DNA of 64,000 nt, from NCBI GenBank assembly GCA_000697475.1, contig JNEU01000754.1, positions 173,973-237,972 on the forward strand, written 5' to 3'. How positions within the stretch are numbered: the stretch's first letter is position 1; every line of letters starts with the position of its first letter. Made by a program: the position numbers and the translations under genes. Positions 12,341-22,615 of this stretch are shown one piece after another. Below the pieces are notes generated by a model. That model ran no database searches. It had not been told where the DNA came from and worked only from the letters and a program-made list of their open reading frames with translations. The DNA comes from Lichtheimia corymbifera B2541. Lineage: Eukaryota > Mucoromycota > Mucoromycetes > Mucorales > Lichtheimiaceae.

Positions 12341-12416
12341 AGAGCGTAGCAAGGTACTTCATCATGGTCATCATCAATCCAAGCACCCGTCTTAATTCTA
12401 CAGGATGAATTGAACC

Positions 12417-12730
12417 TGAATCTCTTCCTCGGTATTTCGCTCTTGTTTGCTCTTTCGATCCATATGATGGAGGCTGCTCATAATGCACCGTGTCAAAAGC
12501 TTGGAACTTCATGCTCGACATATGGAGATTGCGAGAAAGTCTATAAGTATTACTCTTGATAGCTAGGTAACAGAGCACTAAAATGCCACTTGTTGCCTAG
12601 TGGGTCAAAGCCGTTGCTGTTACCAAGGATCCTGCTATCGGACATCAACGTTTTCACCTCACTCCTGGGCGTCTCTATGCAAAACTAAGAACATGGACAG
12701 CAACTGTAAAGAGATTCTTCGCTATTTTTA
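12417..12730 (+). pseudogene. Pseudogene of the plus-strand small secreted cysteine-rich protein (R1 copy)
   Basis: This aligns to the intact R2 gene at 15841-16183. A one-base deletion right after the start codon gives ATG AAT TGA, so the signal peptide (LLFALSIHMMEAA) is out of frame. The donor that is GTAAGT in R2 is ATAAGT here. In exon 2 the block SRCCYQGSCYR is kept, but the stop codon is lost (AACTGTAAAGAG). The TATA box of R2 is also shortened here. Three independent breaks make this a dead copy. Confidence 0.75.
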
Positions 12731-13305
12731 TCAAGTTGTTGTCATTAACAAATAGTGCCATGGTGGCAATAAATTTCGATCTGACCCATACGAGTCGATT
12801 GAGCTGCATAATGAAGATGTCTTGTCACAGTATTGAGAGTATAGGGTATATGTAACAAAAAAATCGACAACCTGCATATCGTGACACAATCACTACATGC
12901 CATAATTCCAAGTCCATGGATGATATTGATTTGATTGAGTTAGTCTGGCTTGATCAGCCCGCTGAGGCCATATACCACATGTGGCACCTGTAATTGCACT
13001 TGACACCATCATCACCTGCTTATGAATGAGATAAACTGGTTTAATGATATCAATAAAAAAAGGAGCAAATATTGAGAGCTAAGAGTATTGCTATAGTAAC
13101 AAGATGGAGGTGTGATAGGAATTCAATTCCACAAGGTCGGACCATGGCTGATGTACCAGCTCTTCTACATGCATATGGTCTTACACACCAAGCCCTTTTC
13201 CCTTCCTCTTGTTACGCCTGGACAACAGCCAATCGTCGTCATCGAGCACACCATTCTTCACCAGAGACGAGCACCGATTCAACACGCCATCTTGAACAAC
13301 CCACC

Positions 13306-13921
13306 ATGAGACCACTTGTTTACGTGAACGATCGAGTAACAGCATTAGCAGCATGCGGCAAGTTCGAAGAAGCTTTACGAGAAGCCAACACTATACAGAT
13401 CGCGGCTTCTTCTTCTGCGATGGTTTACTCGTGTCGGTCGCGTGTATCAAATACATGGACGATATGAAGCTTGCATGGACATTTGTGCCCAAGGACTTTC
13501 GGCTGCAGCATCATCTGATACACACTGATTCATCAGTTATTCCATCGTGCCTAGTTTTCATCACTGCAATCTCTGACATTGTACGAGTAAGTAAGCACCC
13601 GATTGCTTTATCCAACAGCAACTAAGAATGATGATGATGAAAACATAGAGTGACCCCTGATCATCCTAACCCGGCTGCTGTCTTTGCTTCACTTGCATTG
13701 GTGCGATCAACGCTTACACATTTGGAGATTCACTTTCCGTTTGAGTGGGAGCCATATCCCATTGAAGATATTCTTGATACTTTTCGACTCCTGGATGACC
13801 CCACTGAAATGTCTACGGCGACAACTCATCCTCATTTGAAGGAGCTGAAGCTTATCCCTACCTTTGACAACAGCTTGGAATCGCATCAGTGACAGCTAGT
13901 GACACGACGACTATCAGCTTT
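13306..13921 (+). pseudogene. Truncated TPR/F-box/LRR pseudogene (R1 copy)
   Basis: It begins like the intact copies (MRPLVYVNDRVTALAACGKF), then shifts frame near 13395. An internal deletion of about 300 bp at about 13525 removes the end of the TPR part and the whole F-box. The second exon starts normally (HPNPAAVFASLALVRSTLTH), has lost a short piece after FRLL, and stops at about 13890. Immediately afterwards the sequence switches to carboxypeptidase Y. An open frame upstream from 13144 (MADVPALLHAYGL) is also seen in R3. Confidence 0.8.
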
Positions 13922-14496
13922 GGGGCAACTATGATATGATCGAGCCATACCATAAAAGTGGCAAGAATCCTTATGATGTCCGCAAAGATTGTGCTACGAT
14001 ATCATCGATGGCATGGAAACCTACTTGAATCGCCCTGATCTCATGTCGACTATTGGTGCGCAAGTGCAAAAGTACAAAAACTGCAATGATGGGTTCGGCA
14101 GCCAATTCCGTGTACGTGGTATTGGTGGTTACTGCAAACACACGTATCTCTAATCCCTCTATTTTAGGCACATGATTGGATGCGTCCTCCTGTCGATAAA
14201 GTTACACCTCTCTTGGAAGATGGAGCCTGTTTTCGCTGGTGACCCTGACTTTTATCTGCAATTGGATGGACAACAAGATTTGGAGTGGCCATGAAGGAAT
14301 TTGCAGCTGCCAAAGATACTCCATGGTTGCCAACTGCTGCAACGAGCAAAGTAATGAGCTTCGTCGTACAAAGGATGGCCGATTTGCCTTTTTGCGTGTA
14401 TTTGGTTCAGGTCATATGGTGCCCGTGGATCGCGGTGATTATGCCATTGACATGCTGAGCACCTGGTTGCACACAGAGCTAGTTTATCCGTCCTGA
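13922..14496 (+). pseudogene. Carboxypeptidase Y 3'-half pseudogene (R2 copy)
   Basis: The copy starts inside the exon equivalent to 10499 and runs to the stop. Short deletions (for example at 13990 and 14230-14290) and the absence of the Ser-containing half make it non-functional. The His end survives as [18 protein letters not shown] followed by STWLHTELV. It marks the left end of unit R2. Confidence 0.85.
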
Positions 14497-14499
14497 ATA

Positions 14500-15100
14500 T
14501 GTAGCGTTGTTGATTTGTATGTCCTTCTCTATAATAAATATCATCTTCTTATAGAATAGCTCCCGTAATCTTGTAATGGTCCATGCCCCTTTACTCGCTA
14601 CATATGCGAACTGGATGGTATCCATGGCAACCTCAATGCAACAACAAAGCTCTACATTATCTCACACATACGTATAGCATTGGGTCTACAAACAAGCATT
14701 GCGTGTTTACCCTTCTTCAAGTTGTATTCGTCATCAAAAAGGCATGCAATGATATACCAATAACCTCATGGATTGCGATTCACATCCCTTGCCAGCTTGG
14801 ATAAGGATTGCCTGATGGTCCAGATCGCGTAGAGAATAGCCTGGCATCAGGTAAACTTACCTTTCGTTCTCAGAATAGGATTGATAAAGCATAGAGTTGG
14901 TGATATGCAAAGTGCATTTGAACCTTTAAATAAGATCCAACTGATGTGGATATTGGCGTATATTTCAATGAGTGATTGTAGATTCAAACACGTAGAGATT
15001 CATAACCACAAGGAACACAGCATGTATATTTAAATGAACCATGAGGATTTCGCCAGCCGTTATGATTGTTATATAATGGAGTTGAGAAAAACAGGTTGAT
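14500..15100. other. Duplicated flank in R2, no gene seen
   Basis: This is a diverged counterpart of 11120-11720. It holds a polyadenylation-like AATAAATATCA near 14531 and no convincing reading frame. Confidence 0.5.
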
Positions 15101-15700
15101 TCGAATTGTCTTCTCGATATGCTAATATGATCATCTTCTTTGCTCGAACCCCACCTTGTCAGGAGGTATGGACCATTTTCACTATTGACCTCCGACAAGC
15201 TACATATCATGCAAGTGCATGAGTGATCCAAATTCTGATACTGCCCCGGAAACATGCATATCATTTTTTCTTTGGGAATTTGGTATTTTACATGGTCCTT
15301 GATATTACAGTCAACTATCTGCGTTTTCATAGTGCGTGCATGTTGCATACCTTGTACCACGTTCGAAAGGTCCAACCTTGCAATCAGCATTATAAGTTAC
15401 AGGCACGCCGACTAACCACCATTAAAACAAAAGACCAGTCGTGTCTCTCCGGATCCAACAGTAGATATGAAAGAACATAAGTATTACCTTTTTCAAAGAC
15501 AGAGTTTCAAAAAATACACATGGATATTGGTTCATTGGTAGTTTGACGCCACACCTGCAGCATTATGCATACATATCAATGTAAGTGATCACTGGTTGCA
15601 AAATAGGGGTACCGTTACTTCAATTCGCGCCTACTCACCTCCTAGAAAACAAGGAACATGCATAGTTCCGGACTTGGAATGGAAAACATGTATTGTAAAA
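15080..15700 (-). other. Candidate small cysteine-rich secreted protein, minus strand (R2 copy)
   Basis: The minus strand holds two exon-like pieces. One (about 15340-15405) reads GVPVTYNADCKVGPFERGT before a GTATGC donor. The other (about 15080-15300) reads KYQIPKEKMICMFPGQYQ, then NLDHSCTCMICSLSEVNSE. The R1 counterpart keeps all cysteines of the second piece while changing most other residues. The spacing C-x(n)-GQ-x-QNLDH-xCxCMxC recalls von Willebrand C-type extracellular modules, but I cannot assign a family. The N-terminal exon is uncertain: the equivalent of the R1 hydrophobic ATG-led stretch contains an in-frame stop here. It is listed as a candidate, not as a finished gene model. 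Confidence 0.3.
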
Positions 15701-15767
15701 AGGTGTTAGTAGAGACCTAATGAAAGTTCTGAATCGATTCCGGCGTTTTGTGACTGACGAAATAAGG

Positions 15768-15776
15768 TATATATAA
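15768..15776 (+). promoter_or_regulatory. TATA box of the intact secreted-protein gene
   Basis: TATATATAA lies about 65 bp upstream of the start codon at 15841. The R1 counterpart (12331-12346) has lost part of the box (GGTATGTAAG), which fits silencing of that copy. Confidence 0.5.
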
Positions 15777-15840
15777 GAGCGTATCAAGATATTTCATCAT
15801 GGCCATCATCAATCCAAACACCCGTATTTGATTCTGCAGG

Positions 15841-16183
15841 ATGAAGTTGAGCCTGAACCTTTTGCTCAGTATTTCGCTCTTGTTTGTTCTTTCAATCCAT
15901 ATGGTGGAGGCCTTTGGTCCTGGGATGTCAGAATTGGGGGATATGCTGGACAATTATTGTAACCACCTTGAAACTCCATGCTCGACATATAACGATTGTG
16001 AGAGTATCAGTAAGTATTTCACTTTATATCCAAGTAGCTGAGCGCTAATAAAATGGCATTTGCTTTCTAGCTGGTGAAAGCCGTTGCTGTTACCAAGGAT
16101 CCTGCTATCGGGCATCATCGTTTACAAATCGTCCCTGGTCGGCTGTATGTAATATTGAGGACATGGACAGCAACTGTAAATAG
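15841..16183 (+). CDS. Small secreted cysteine-rich protein (intact R2 copy)
   Basis: Two exons, 15841-16009 and 16071-16183, join in frame to 93 aa. A clear signal peptide (MKLSLNLLLSISLLFVLSIH, cut probably after MVEA) is followed by about 70 residues with eight cysteines: DNYC, ETPC, NDC, RCC, GSC, AVC and SNC. Exon 2 holds GESRCCYQGSCYRASS and ends MDSNCK. I do not recognise a family. Size, signal peptide and even cysteine number are typical of extracellular effectors, antimicrobial peptides or wall proteins. It sits between a cysteine-rich minus-strand frame and the F-box gene inside the amplified unit. The R1 copy is dead, and in R3 only exon 2 remains. A TATA box lies 65 bp upstream. 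Confidence 0.7.
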
Positions 16184-16734
16184 GCTCGTCATCATTTCCA
16201 AGTCGTTGTCATTAATAAATAGCGTCATGGCAAGAAAAATTTCGATCTATTATAATATGTAACCCATTAGAGGCATTTGAGCGGCATAATGAAGCTGACT
16301 TGTCACAGCATAAGGTGCATGGGGTGTTTATAACAAGATGATACATCGGGGCGCATTGCAAGCTCATAGATGATATTGCTTTTATTTAGTTAGTCTGGCT
16401 TGATGATCAGCCCCGCTAAGGCCATGATCCAGATGTCTCCTCTGATTCACTTGACACCATCACCACCTGCTTATGAATGAGACAAACTATTTTAATGATA
16501 TCATTAAAAAGAGTGTTGCTATAGTAACAAGATGGAGGTGTGATAGGAATTTCAGTTCCACAAGGTCGGATCACGGCTGTTGTACCAGCTCTTCCACATG
16601 CATATGGTCTTACATACTAAGCCTTTTTCCCTTCCTCTTGTTACGCCTGGACAACAGTCAATCATCGTCATCGAGCACACCCTTCTTCACCAGAGACCAG
16701 CACCGATTCAACACGCCTTCTTGAACAACCCACC

Positions 16735-18748
16735 ATGAGACCACTTGTTTACGTGAACGATCGAGCAACAGCATTAGCAGCATGCGGCAAGTTTGAAGAA
16801 GCTATACGAGCAGCCAACGTGATACGGATCGCGACTCCTTCTTCTGGGTTGGGTTACTTGTGTCAAGGTCGCGTGTATCAATTACAAGGACGATATGAAG
16901 CTTGCATGGACATTTGTGATCGAGGGCTTACGGCTGCAGCATCATCCGATCCTTACTATCAGCAACTTGTGCATATGCGATCCAGGGCAGCAGAGTACAA
17001 CACTTTGAAGATTGATTTTATGAAAGGACTTCCTTTGGAAATCATTGAGATCATTGTCAACAAGCTGTTGGCTGGCGTGGAAGTCTACCCAAAGCAGCTC
17101 TGCGAATATCTTTCCATCTCTCGTCTTTGGCAACAACGGATCTTGGAATATGCACGTGATTTACATGTTGTCAGTTCTGGCTATGAACGCTTTGGAGAAT
17201 ATGTCTTGAAACAATCAGCACCGCGAATTGCAGCCTTGACGCTCCAATACAAAGCAGCTCCTTATCAGCTATTCCATCGTGCCCAGTTTTCATCACTGCA
17301 GTCTCTGACATTGTACGAGTAAGTAGGCACCTGATTGCCTTATTATCCAGCAACTAAAATGATGACATAGAGTAACCCCTGATCACCCTAACCCGACTGC
17401 TGTCTTTGATTCACTAGCATTGGTGCGACCAACGCTTACACATTTGGAGATTCACTTTCCGTTTGAGTGGGAGCCATATCCCATTGAAGATATTCTTGAT
17501 ACTTTTCGACTCTTGGTATCATTACGATGCTATCGTATCCTCAACGACCCCGCTGAAATGGCTACGATGACAACCCATCCTCATTTGAAGGAGCTGAAGC
17601 TTTTACCTGTCTTTGGGAACAATTTCGAATCACATCAACTTGACAGCTTGACACGACGACTACCAGCCTTGGAGATATTGTGCGTCCATCGAGGTGTGGA
17701 TTCAAACGCTTTACCAATGATCCAGAACAACTGCCCAAATCTGAAATCCATCATGTACAACGATTTCCTGGACGACGAGCCTCACAAGTTCATCTTGTAC
17801 AACGATTTCCTGGACGACGAGCCTCACAAGAAACGGATGAGGATATGCAGCAAAGGCAAGGAGGAACAACGTGGTCTGCGAGTACTCACTATCAACCGGG
17901 GATTTGAAGACGACATGCTCCATGTGGAGACCGTGGACGTGACGGCATCGATGACACGTAACGCACACAGCCTGCAATCGATTTATCTTCGCTTTGAATG
18001 CATGAGAATCCCTGATCTTATCGACATTACCTTTGATCACCTGACCTATTTCACCCATGTGATATTCTGCCACGATGATTTGACACTCTCCATGTGGGTC
18101 ATACGCAACGCGCCCAATCTCCAGCACGTTGAGCTGGTCAGAAAACAATATCAATATCAAGACGAAGACAACACCATCTTAGATGAACTTGACGATCCTG
18201 AATTCGACAATCTCGACCAAGTGTTTGCCAACCTATCAGGTCTACCGCATTTGGAAGTTGTCATTATTGAAATTGAAGGAAGCAACGCAGCTGCTGGTAT
18301 ACAACAATTTCTTGAGTATCATACCACCACCATCGAATCCAAGTTGAGACATTTTGAAATCCCAGATGATAACCCGTTATCACTCGATGTATTGGATATG
18401 TTGACACGATTACCGCGCCTCGAAGACTTGGACATACAACCACCTATCCAGGGAGAAGATGATGCAGTCTATCGGTTCTTGGAGAAGCTTGCTAAAGGAT
18501 GTCCACGTATACACCGCCTATCACTCTATGGTATTACTGGAGACCATTTACCAGCCTTACAACAATTTCCAAATCTGGAATGGCTATACGTGGAGACGAC
18601 TCAAATCACCCAGGACGACTTGTTAATCCTTGCAGAGTTCCCAAAACTTTCAGTTGCTCGCGTGAATACGTTTTGGCATTTGGAAAAATTAGATCCTGAG
18701 GTTCGACGCTTATTGAATAGTTGTCTAGATATATTTCAGATCACTTAG
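16735..18748 (+). CDS. TPR/F-box/leucine-rich-repeat protein (R2 copy)
   Basis: Two exons, 16735-17318 and 17371-18748 (653 aa). It is presumably the substrate receptor of an SCF ubiquitin ligase. The N-terminus has TPR-like helices (ACGKFEEAIRAANVIRIA, then GRVYQLQGRYEACMDICDRG). An F-box follows at about residues 100-140 (LPLEIIEIIVNKLL, then YLSISRLWQQRIL), then a long LRR-like tail with regular leucines (LTHLEIHFPFEWEP, RLPALEILCVHR, LPRLEDLDIQPP). The target is unknown. The start was chosen because MRPL is shared by all three copies; upstream sequence is out of frame here. A 42-bp in-frame tandem duplication at 17756-17839 repeats YNDFLDDEPHK and is absent from R3. Codon reading is intact, so it is probably active. 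Confidence 0.85.
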
Positions 18749-19319
18749 AATCATTGCAAAAGATTAATATATGTGTGTGCTGGCAATTATGTTATGATGG
18801 ATTAGATAGTTGGATGCTAGCTTAATTAAGGGACCCACTTTGATGTTTAACCTGACGCATATGCAAACTACCACGACCAGGTGTATATGAATAAGAGATA
18901 CGAAGACAACTTTGGCTCCTTTGATGATGTGAAAAAGATGAACCCACGTTCTTCCTATAGCACCATGATTGGTGGCCATAGCATGGATGATTGTCTTCTG
19001 ATGCATGTACTTGCAAAAGAATGACTCACGATGATTATAAGGAGGCATCTGAGATGTATTTGAGTGTGCGTCTGGAAACCTTTGTAGTCAAGTAATGCAT
19101 ATGTGCAACGGTAAGCCAAAGAAACATCTTTGATGCTGCGTGTGCGGTATATCCATGTTTAGTAGTATGGCTCTTGCTGACAGATTTTTCTCCCCCGCAA
19201 AGATTGCTGCTTCCTTTTCATACCTCTTCGAAACGCTTGCAGACTGCTGCTCCGAAAAGTCATTTTATATTTGTGCATGCGCGTGTATGTGTTTGTGTAT
19301 GTACAATAAAGGGAACATC
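18749..19319. other. 3' flank of the R2 F-box gene, no gene seen
   Basis: This stretch is repeated almost unchanged after the R3 F-box gene (21907 to about 22410), including GCTAGCTTAATTAAGGGACC. Dense ATGTGTGTG-type simple sequence occurs near 19280. No coding evidence. Confidence 0.6.
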
Positions 19320-19436
19320 CTAGTTACTGAAAGCCGTCGCTGTCACCAAGGATCCTGCTATCGGGCATCATCGATGACCAATCTCGACTGGGTGACTGTA
19401 TGCAAAATTGAGAACATGGACAGCAATTGTAAATAG
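19320..19436 (+). pseudogene. Secreted-protein exon 2 fragment (R3)
   Basis: Only exon 2 is present, fused to unrelated upstream sequence. It reads TESRRCHQGSCYRASS and ends ENMDSNCK before TAG. One cysteine of the CC pair is Arg here and the residues after SCYRASS differ. An open frame continues upstream to 19140, but it has no signal peptide homologous to the R2 gene, so I treat it as a fragment. Confidence 0.7.
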
Positions 19437-19922
19437 GTTTATCACTATTGTCAAGTCGTTGTCATTAATAACTAGTGGCATGGCAACAATAAAATTTCAT
19501 GGGGTGTTTATAACAAGATGATGCATCGTGGTGCATTGCAAGCTCATAGATGATATTGCTTTTATTTAGTTAGTCTGGCTTGGTGATCAGCCCCGCTAAG
19601 GCCATGCTCCAGATGGCACCTATAAATCACTTGACATCATCATCACCTGCTCATGAATAAAACAAACTATTTTAATGATATCATTAAAACGAGCAACTAT
19701 TGAAAGCTAAGAGTGGTGCTATAGTAACAAGGTGTGATAGGAATTTCAATTCCACAAGGTCGGACCATGGCTGATGTTGTACCAGCTCTTCCGCATGCAT
19801 ATAGCCTTACATACCAAGCCCTTTTCCCTTCATCTTGTTACGTCTGGACAACAGCCAATCGTCGTCATTCGAGACACCATTCTTCACCAGGGACCAGCAC
19901 CGATTATCTTGAGGAACACACC

Positions 19923-21906
19923 ATGAGACCATTTGCTTACAAGAGCGATCAAGTAACAGCATTGGCAGCATGCGGCAAGTTTGAAGAAGCTATACGAGCA
20001 GCCAACGTGATACGGATCGCGACTCCTTCTTCTGGGCTGGGTTACTTGTGTCGAGGTCGCGTGTATCAAATCCAAGGACGATATGAAGCTTGCATGGACA
20101 TTTGTGATCGAGGACTTTCGGCTGCAGCATCATCCGATCCTTACTATCAGCAACTTGTGCATATGCGATCCAGGGCAGCAGAGTACAACACTTTGAAGAT
20201 TGATTTTATGAAAGAACTTCCTTTGGAAATCATCGAGATCATTGTCCACAAGCTGTTGGCTGGCGTGGAAGTCTACCCAAAGCAGCTCTGCGAATATCTT
20301 TCCATCTCTCGTCTTTGGCAACAACGGATCTTGGAGTATGCACGTGATTTACATGTCAGTTCTGGCTCTGAACGCTTTGGAGAATATGTCTTGAAACAAG
20401 CAGCACCGCGTATTACAGCCTTGACGCTCCAATACAAAGCAGCTCCTTATCAGCTATTCCACCGTGCCCAGTTTTCATCACTGCAGTCTCTGACATTGTT
20501 CGAGTAAGTAGACAACTGATTGCTTTATTCAACATTCAACAACAACTAACAATAAGTGATGATGATGACATAGAGTAACCCCTGATCACCCTGACCCGAC
20601 TGCTGTCTTTGCTTCACTAGCATTGGTGCGACCAACGCTTACACATTTGGAGATTCACTTTCCGTTTGAGTGGGAGCCATATCCCATTGAAGATATTCTT
20701 GATACTTTTCGACTCTTGGTTTCATTACGATGCTATGGTATCCTCAACGACCCCACTGAAATGGCTACGGCGACAACCCATCCTCATTTGAAGGAGCTGA
20801 AGCTTTTACCTGACTTTGAGATCAATTTCGAATCACATCAACTTGACAGTCTGACACGACGACTACCAGCCTTGGAGATATTGTGCGTCCATCGATGTGT
20901 GGATTCAAACGCTTTACCAATGATTCAGAACAACTGCCCAAATCTGAAATTCATCATGTACAACGATTTCCTGGACGACGAGCCTCACAAGGAACGGATG
21001 AGGACATGCAGCAAAGGCATGGAGGAACAACGTGGTCTGCGAGTACTCACTATCAACCGAGGATTTGAAGAGGACGAGCTTCATGTGGATACCTTGGACG
21101 TGGTGACATCGATGACACGTAACGCACACAGCCTTCAATCGATTTATCTTCGCTTTGAATGCATGAGCATCCCTGATCTTATCGACGTTACCTTTGATCA
21201 CCTGACCTATTTCACCCATGTGATATTCTGCCACGATGATTTGACACTTTCCATGTGGGTCATACGCAACTCGCCCAATCTCCAATACGTTGAGCTGAAA
21301 AGAAAACAATATCAATATGAAGACGAAGGCACCAACACCTATGATGAACCTGACGATCCTGAATTCGACAATCTCGACCAAGTGTTTGCCAACCTATCAG
21401 GTCTACCTCATTTGGAAGTTGTCATTGTTCAAATCGAAGGAAGCAACGCGGCTCCTGGTATACAACAATTCCTTGAGTATCATAGCAGCATCGAATCCAA
21501 GTTGAGACATTTTAAGTTTCCAGATAATAACCCGCTGCCACTCGATACATTGGATATACTGACACGATTGCCGCGCCTCGAAGACTTGGACATCCAACCA
21601 CCTATCCAGGGAGAAGATGATGCAGTCTATCAGTTCTTAGTGAAGCTTGCTAAAGGATGCCCGCGTATACACCGCTTATCGCTGTATGGTATTACTGGAG
21701 ACCATTTACCAGCCTTACAACAATTCCCAAATCTGAAAAAACTATACGTGGAGACGACTCAAATCACCCAGGACAACTTGCTGATCCTTGCAGAGTTCCC
21801 AAAACTTTCAATTGCCCGAGTGGAAACGTCAAAGCATTTGGAAAAACTAGAACCCAAGGTTGAAGACGTATTGACTAGTTGTCTATTTATATTTGAGATC
21901 AATTAG
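19923..21906 (+). CDS. TPR/F-box/leucine-rich-repeat protein (R3 copy)
   Basis: Two exons, 19923-20503 and 20574-21906 (637 aa). It has the same architecture as the R2 protein: TPR-like N-terminus, F-box (LPLEIIEIIVHKLL, then YLSISRLWQQRIL) and LRR-like tail. Identity to R2 is high throughout, but differences cluster in the tail (for example KRKQYQYEDEGTNTYDE here against RKQYQYQDEDNTILDE in R2), as expected if the tail contacts changing substrates. The 42-bp duplication of R2 is absent. An in-frame extension upstream from 19768 (MADVVPALPHAYSL) would add about 50 residues; it is open here but not in R2, so the shared MRP start is preferred. There is no stop or frameshift, so it is likely functional. 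Confidence 0.85.
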
Positions 21907-22615
21907 AATCATTGCAAAAGATTAATATATATGTGTGCTGGCAATTATGTTATGATGGATTGGGCAGTTGGATGCTAGCTTAATTAAGGGACCCACTTTG
22001 ATGTTTAACCTGATGCATATGCAAACTACGTACCATGGACCAAAGTGTGGGCGAATAAGAGATACGAAGACAACTTTGGCTCCTTCTAATATATGAAGGC
22101 AGCTGAGGTGTATTTGAGTGTGTGTGTAGAAACCTTTGTAGTCAAGCAATGCATGTATGTGGAACGGTAAGCCAAAGAAACATCTTAGATGCTGCGTGCG
22201 CGTGTTTCATGCAACACAAATTACGCGCATATTAACTCTATCTTAGCTTTTTGCCGATGGAGCCATGGGTATATCCATGTTTAGTATGGCGCTTGCTGAT
22301 AGTTTTTTCTCCCCCGCAAGGATTGTTGCATATCTTTTCGAACAATTACAGGCTGCTGCTCCGAAAAGTCATTTTATATTTGTGCGTGTGTATGTGTTTG
22401 TGTACAATTAAAGGGAACAAGGCTATATAATTTATGGCACGATAAAAGAAGATAGGTTGTGCGTGTGTAATGTTAAAGAAATGGGACCTGCTATATAGCA
22501 TCAAGAATCATTTGAAAAGAAGTAAATACAAAAGCAAAAGCAAAAAGAGAAGGAAGGAAAATATTGGGTAGAGTAGTACAAATAAAAGAATATGGGTGAT
22601 TATTGCATGATGGGA
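21907..22615. other. R3 3' flank and intergenic sequence
   Basis: To about 22420 this repeats the R2 flank. After that it is an A-rich, AAGCAAAAGC-like stretch leading to the stop of the receptor-like gene. No gene is seen. Confidence 0.6.

Larger units (their letters stand above)
10499..13921. repeat. Tandem amplification unit R1
   Basis: This is the first copy of the amplified segment. It runs from inside the last large exon of carboxypeptidase Y, through its 3' flank, a cysteine-rich minus-strand relic and a secreted-protein pseudogene, to a truncated F-box gene. It aligns in the same order with 13922 to about 17660 (R2). For example, ATAATAAATATCA plus the following TAGCTTCCGTAATCTT near 11150 recurs near 14530 with few changes. 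R1 ends where F-box sequence runs directly into carboxypeptidase sequence at about 13921. Confidence 0.85.
13922..19319. repeat. Tandem amplification unit R2
   Basis: R2 is the most complete copy: carboxypeptidase 3' pseudogene, flank, minus-strand cysteine-rich frame, intact secreted-protein gene, intact F-box gene and its 3' flank. Its right end has the same sequence as the end of R3 (AATAAAGGGAACA at about 19306 and AATTAAAGGGAACA at about 22405), where R3 begins inside exon 2 of the secreted-protein gene. Confidence 0.85.
19320..22420. repeat. Tandem amplification unit R3
   Basis: This copy of about 16073-19315 begins inside exon 2 of the secreted-protein gene and ends after the F-box 3' flank. 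The F-box exons, their intron positions and both flanks align closely to R2, with far fewer differences than R1 shows to R2, so this step is younger. The two sides share CTAG at the join (about 19315-19320). Confidence 0.85.

Noticed and set aside
19140..19436. An independent cysteine-rich protein from the open frame at 19140
   Set aside because: Its first part is flank simple sequence that also occurs after R3 without a gene; only the exon 2 fragment is real.
17711..21381. Minus-strand open frames of about 150 codons in both F-box genes
   Set aside because: They exist in both copies only because the F-box coding sequence is conserved; no start, splice or family support.
10499..22420. Secondary-metabolite gene cluster with the P450
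   Set aside because: No synthase or tailoring genes lie nearby; the P450 is outside the amplified unit.
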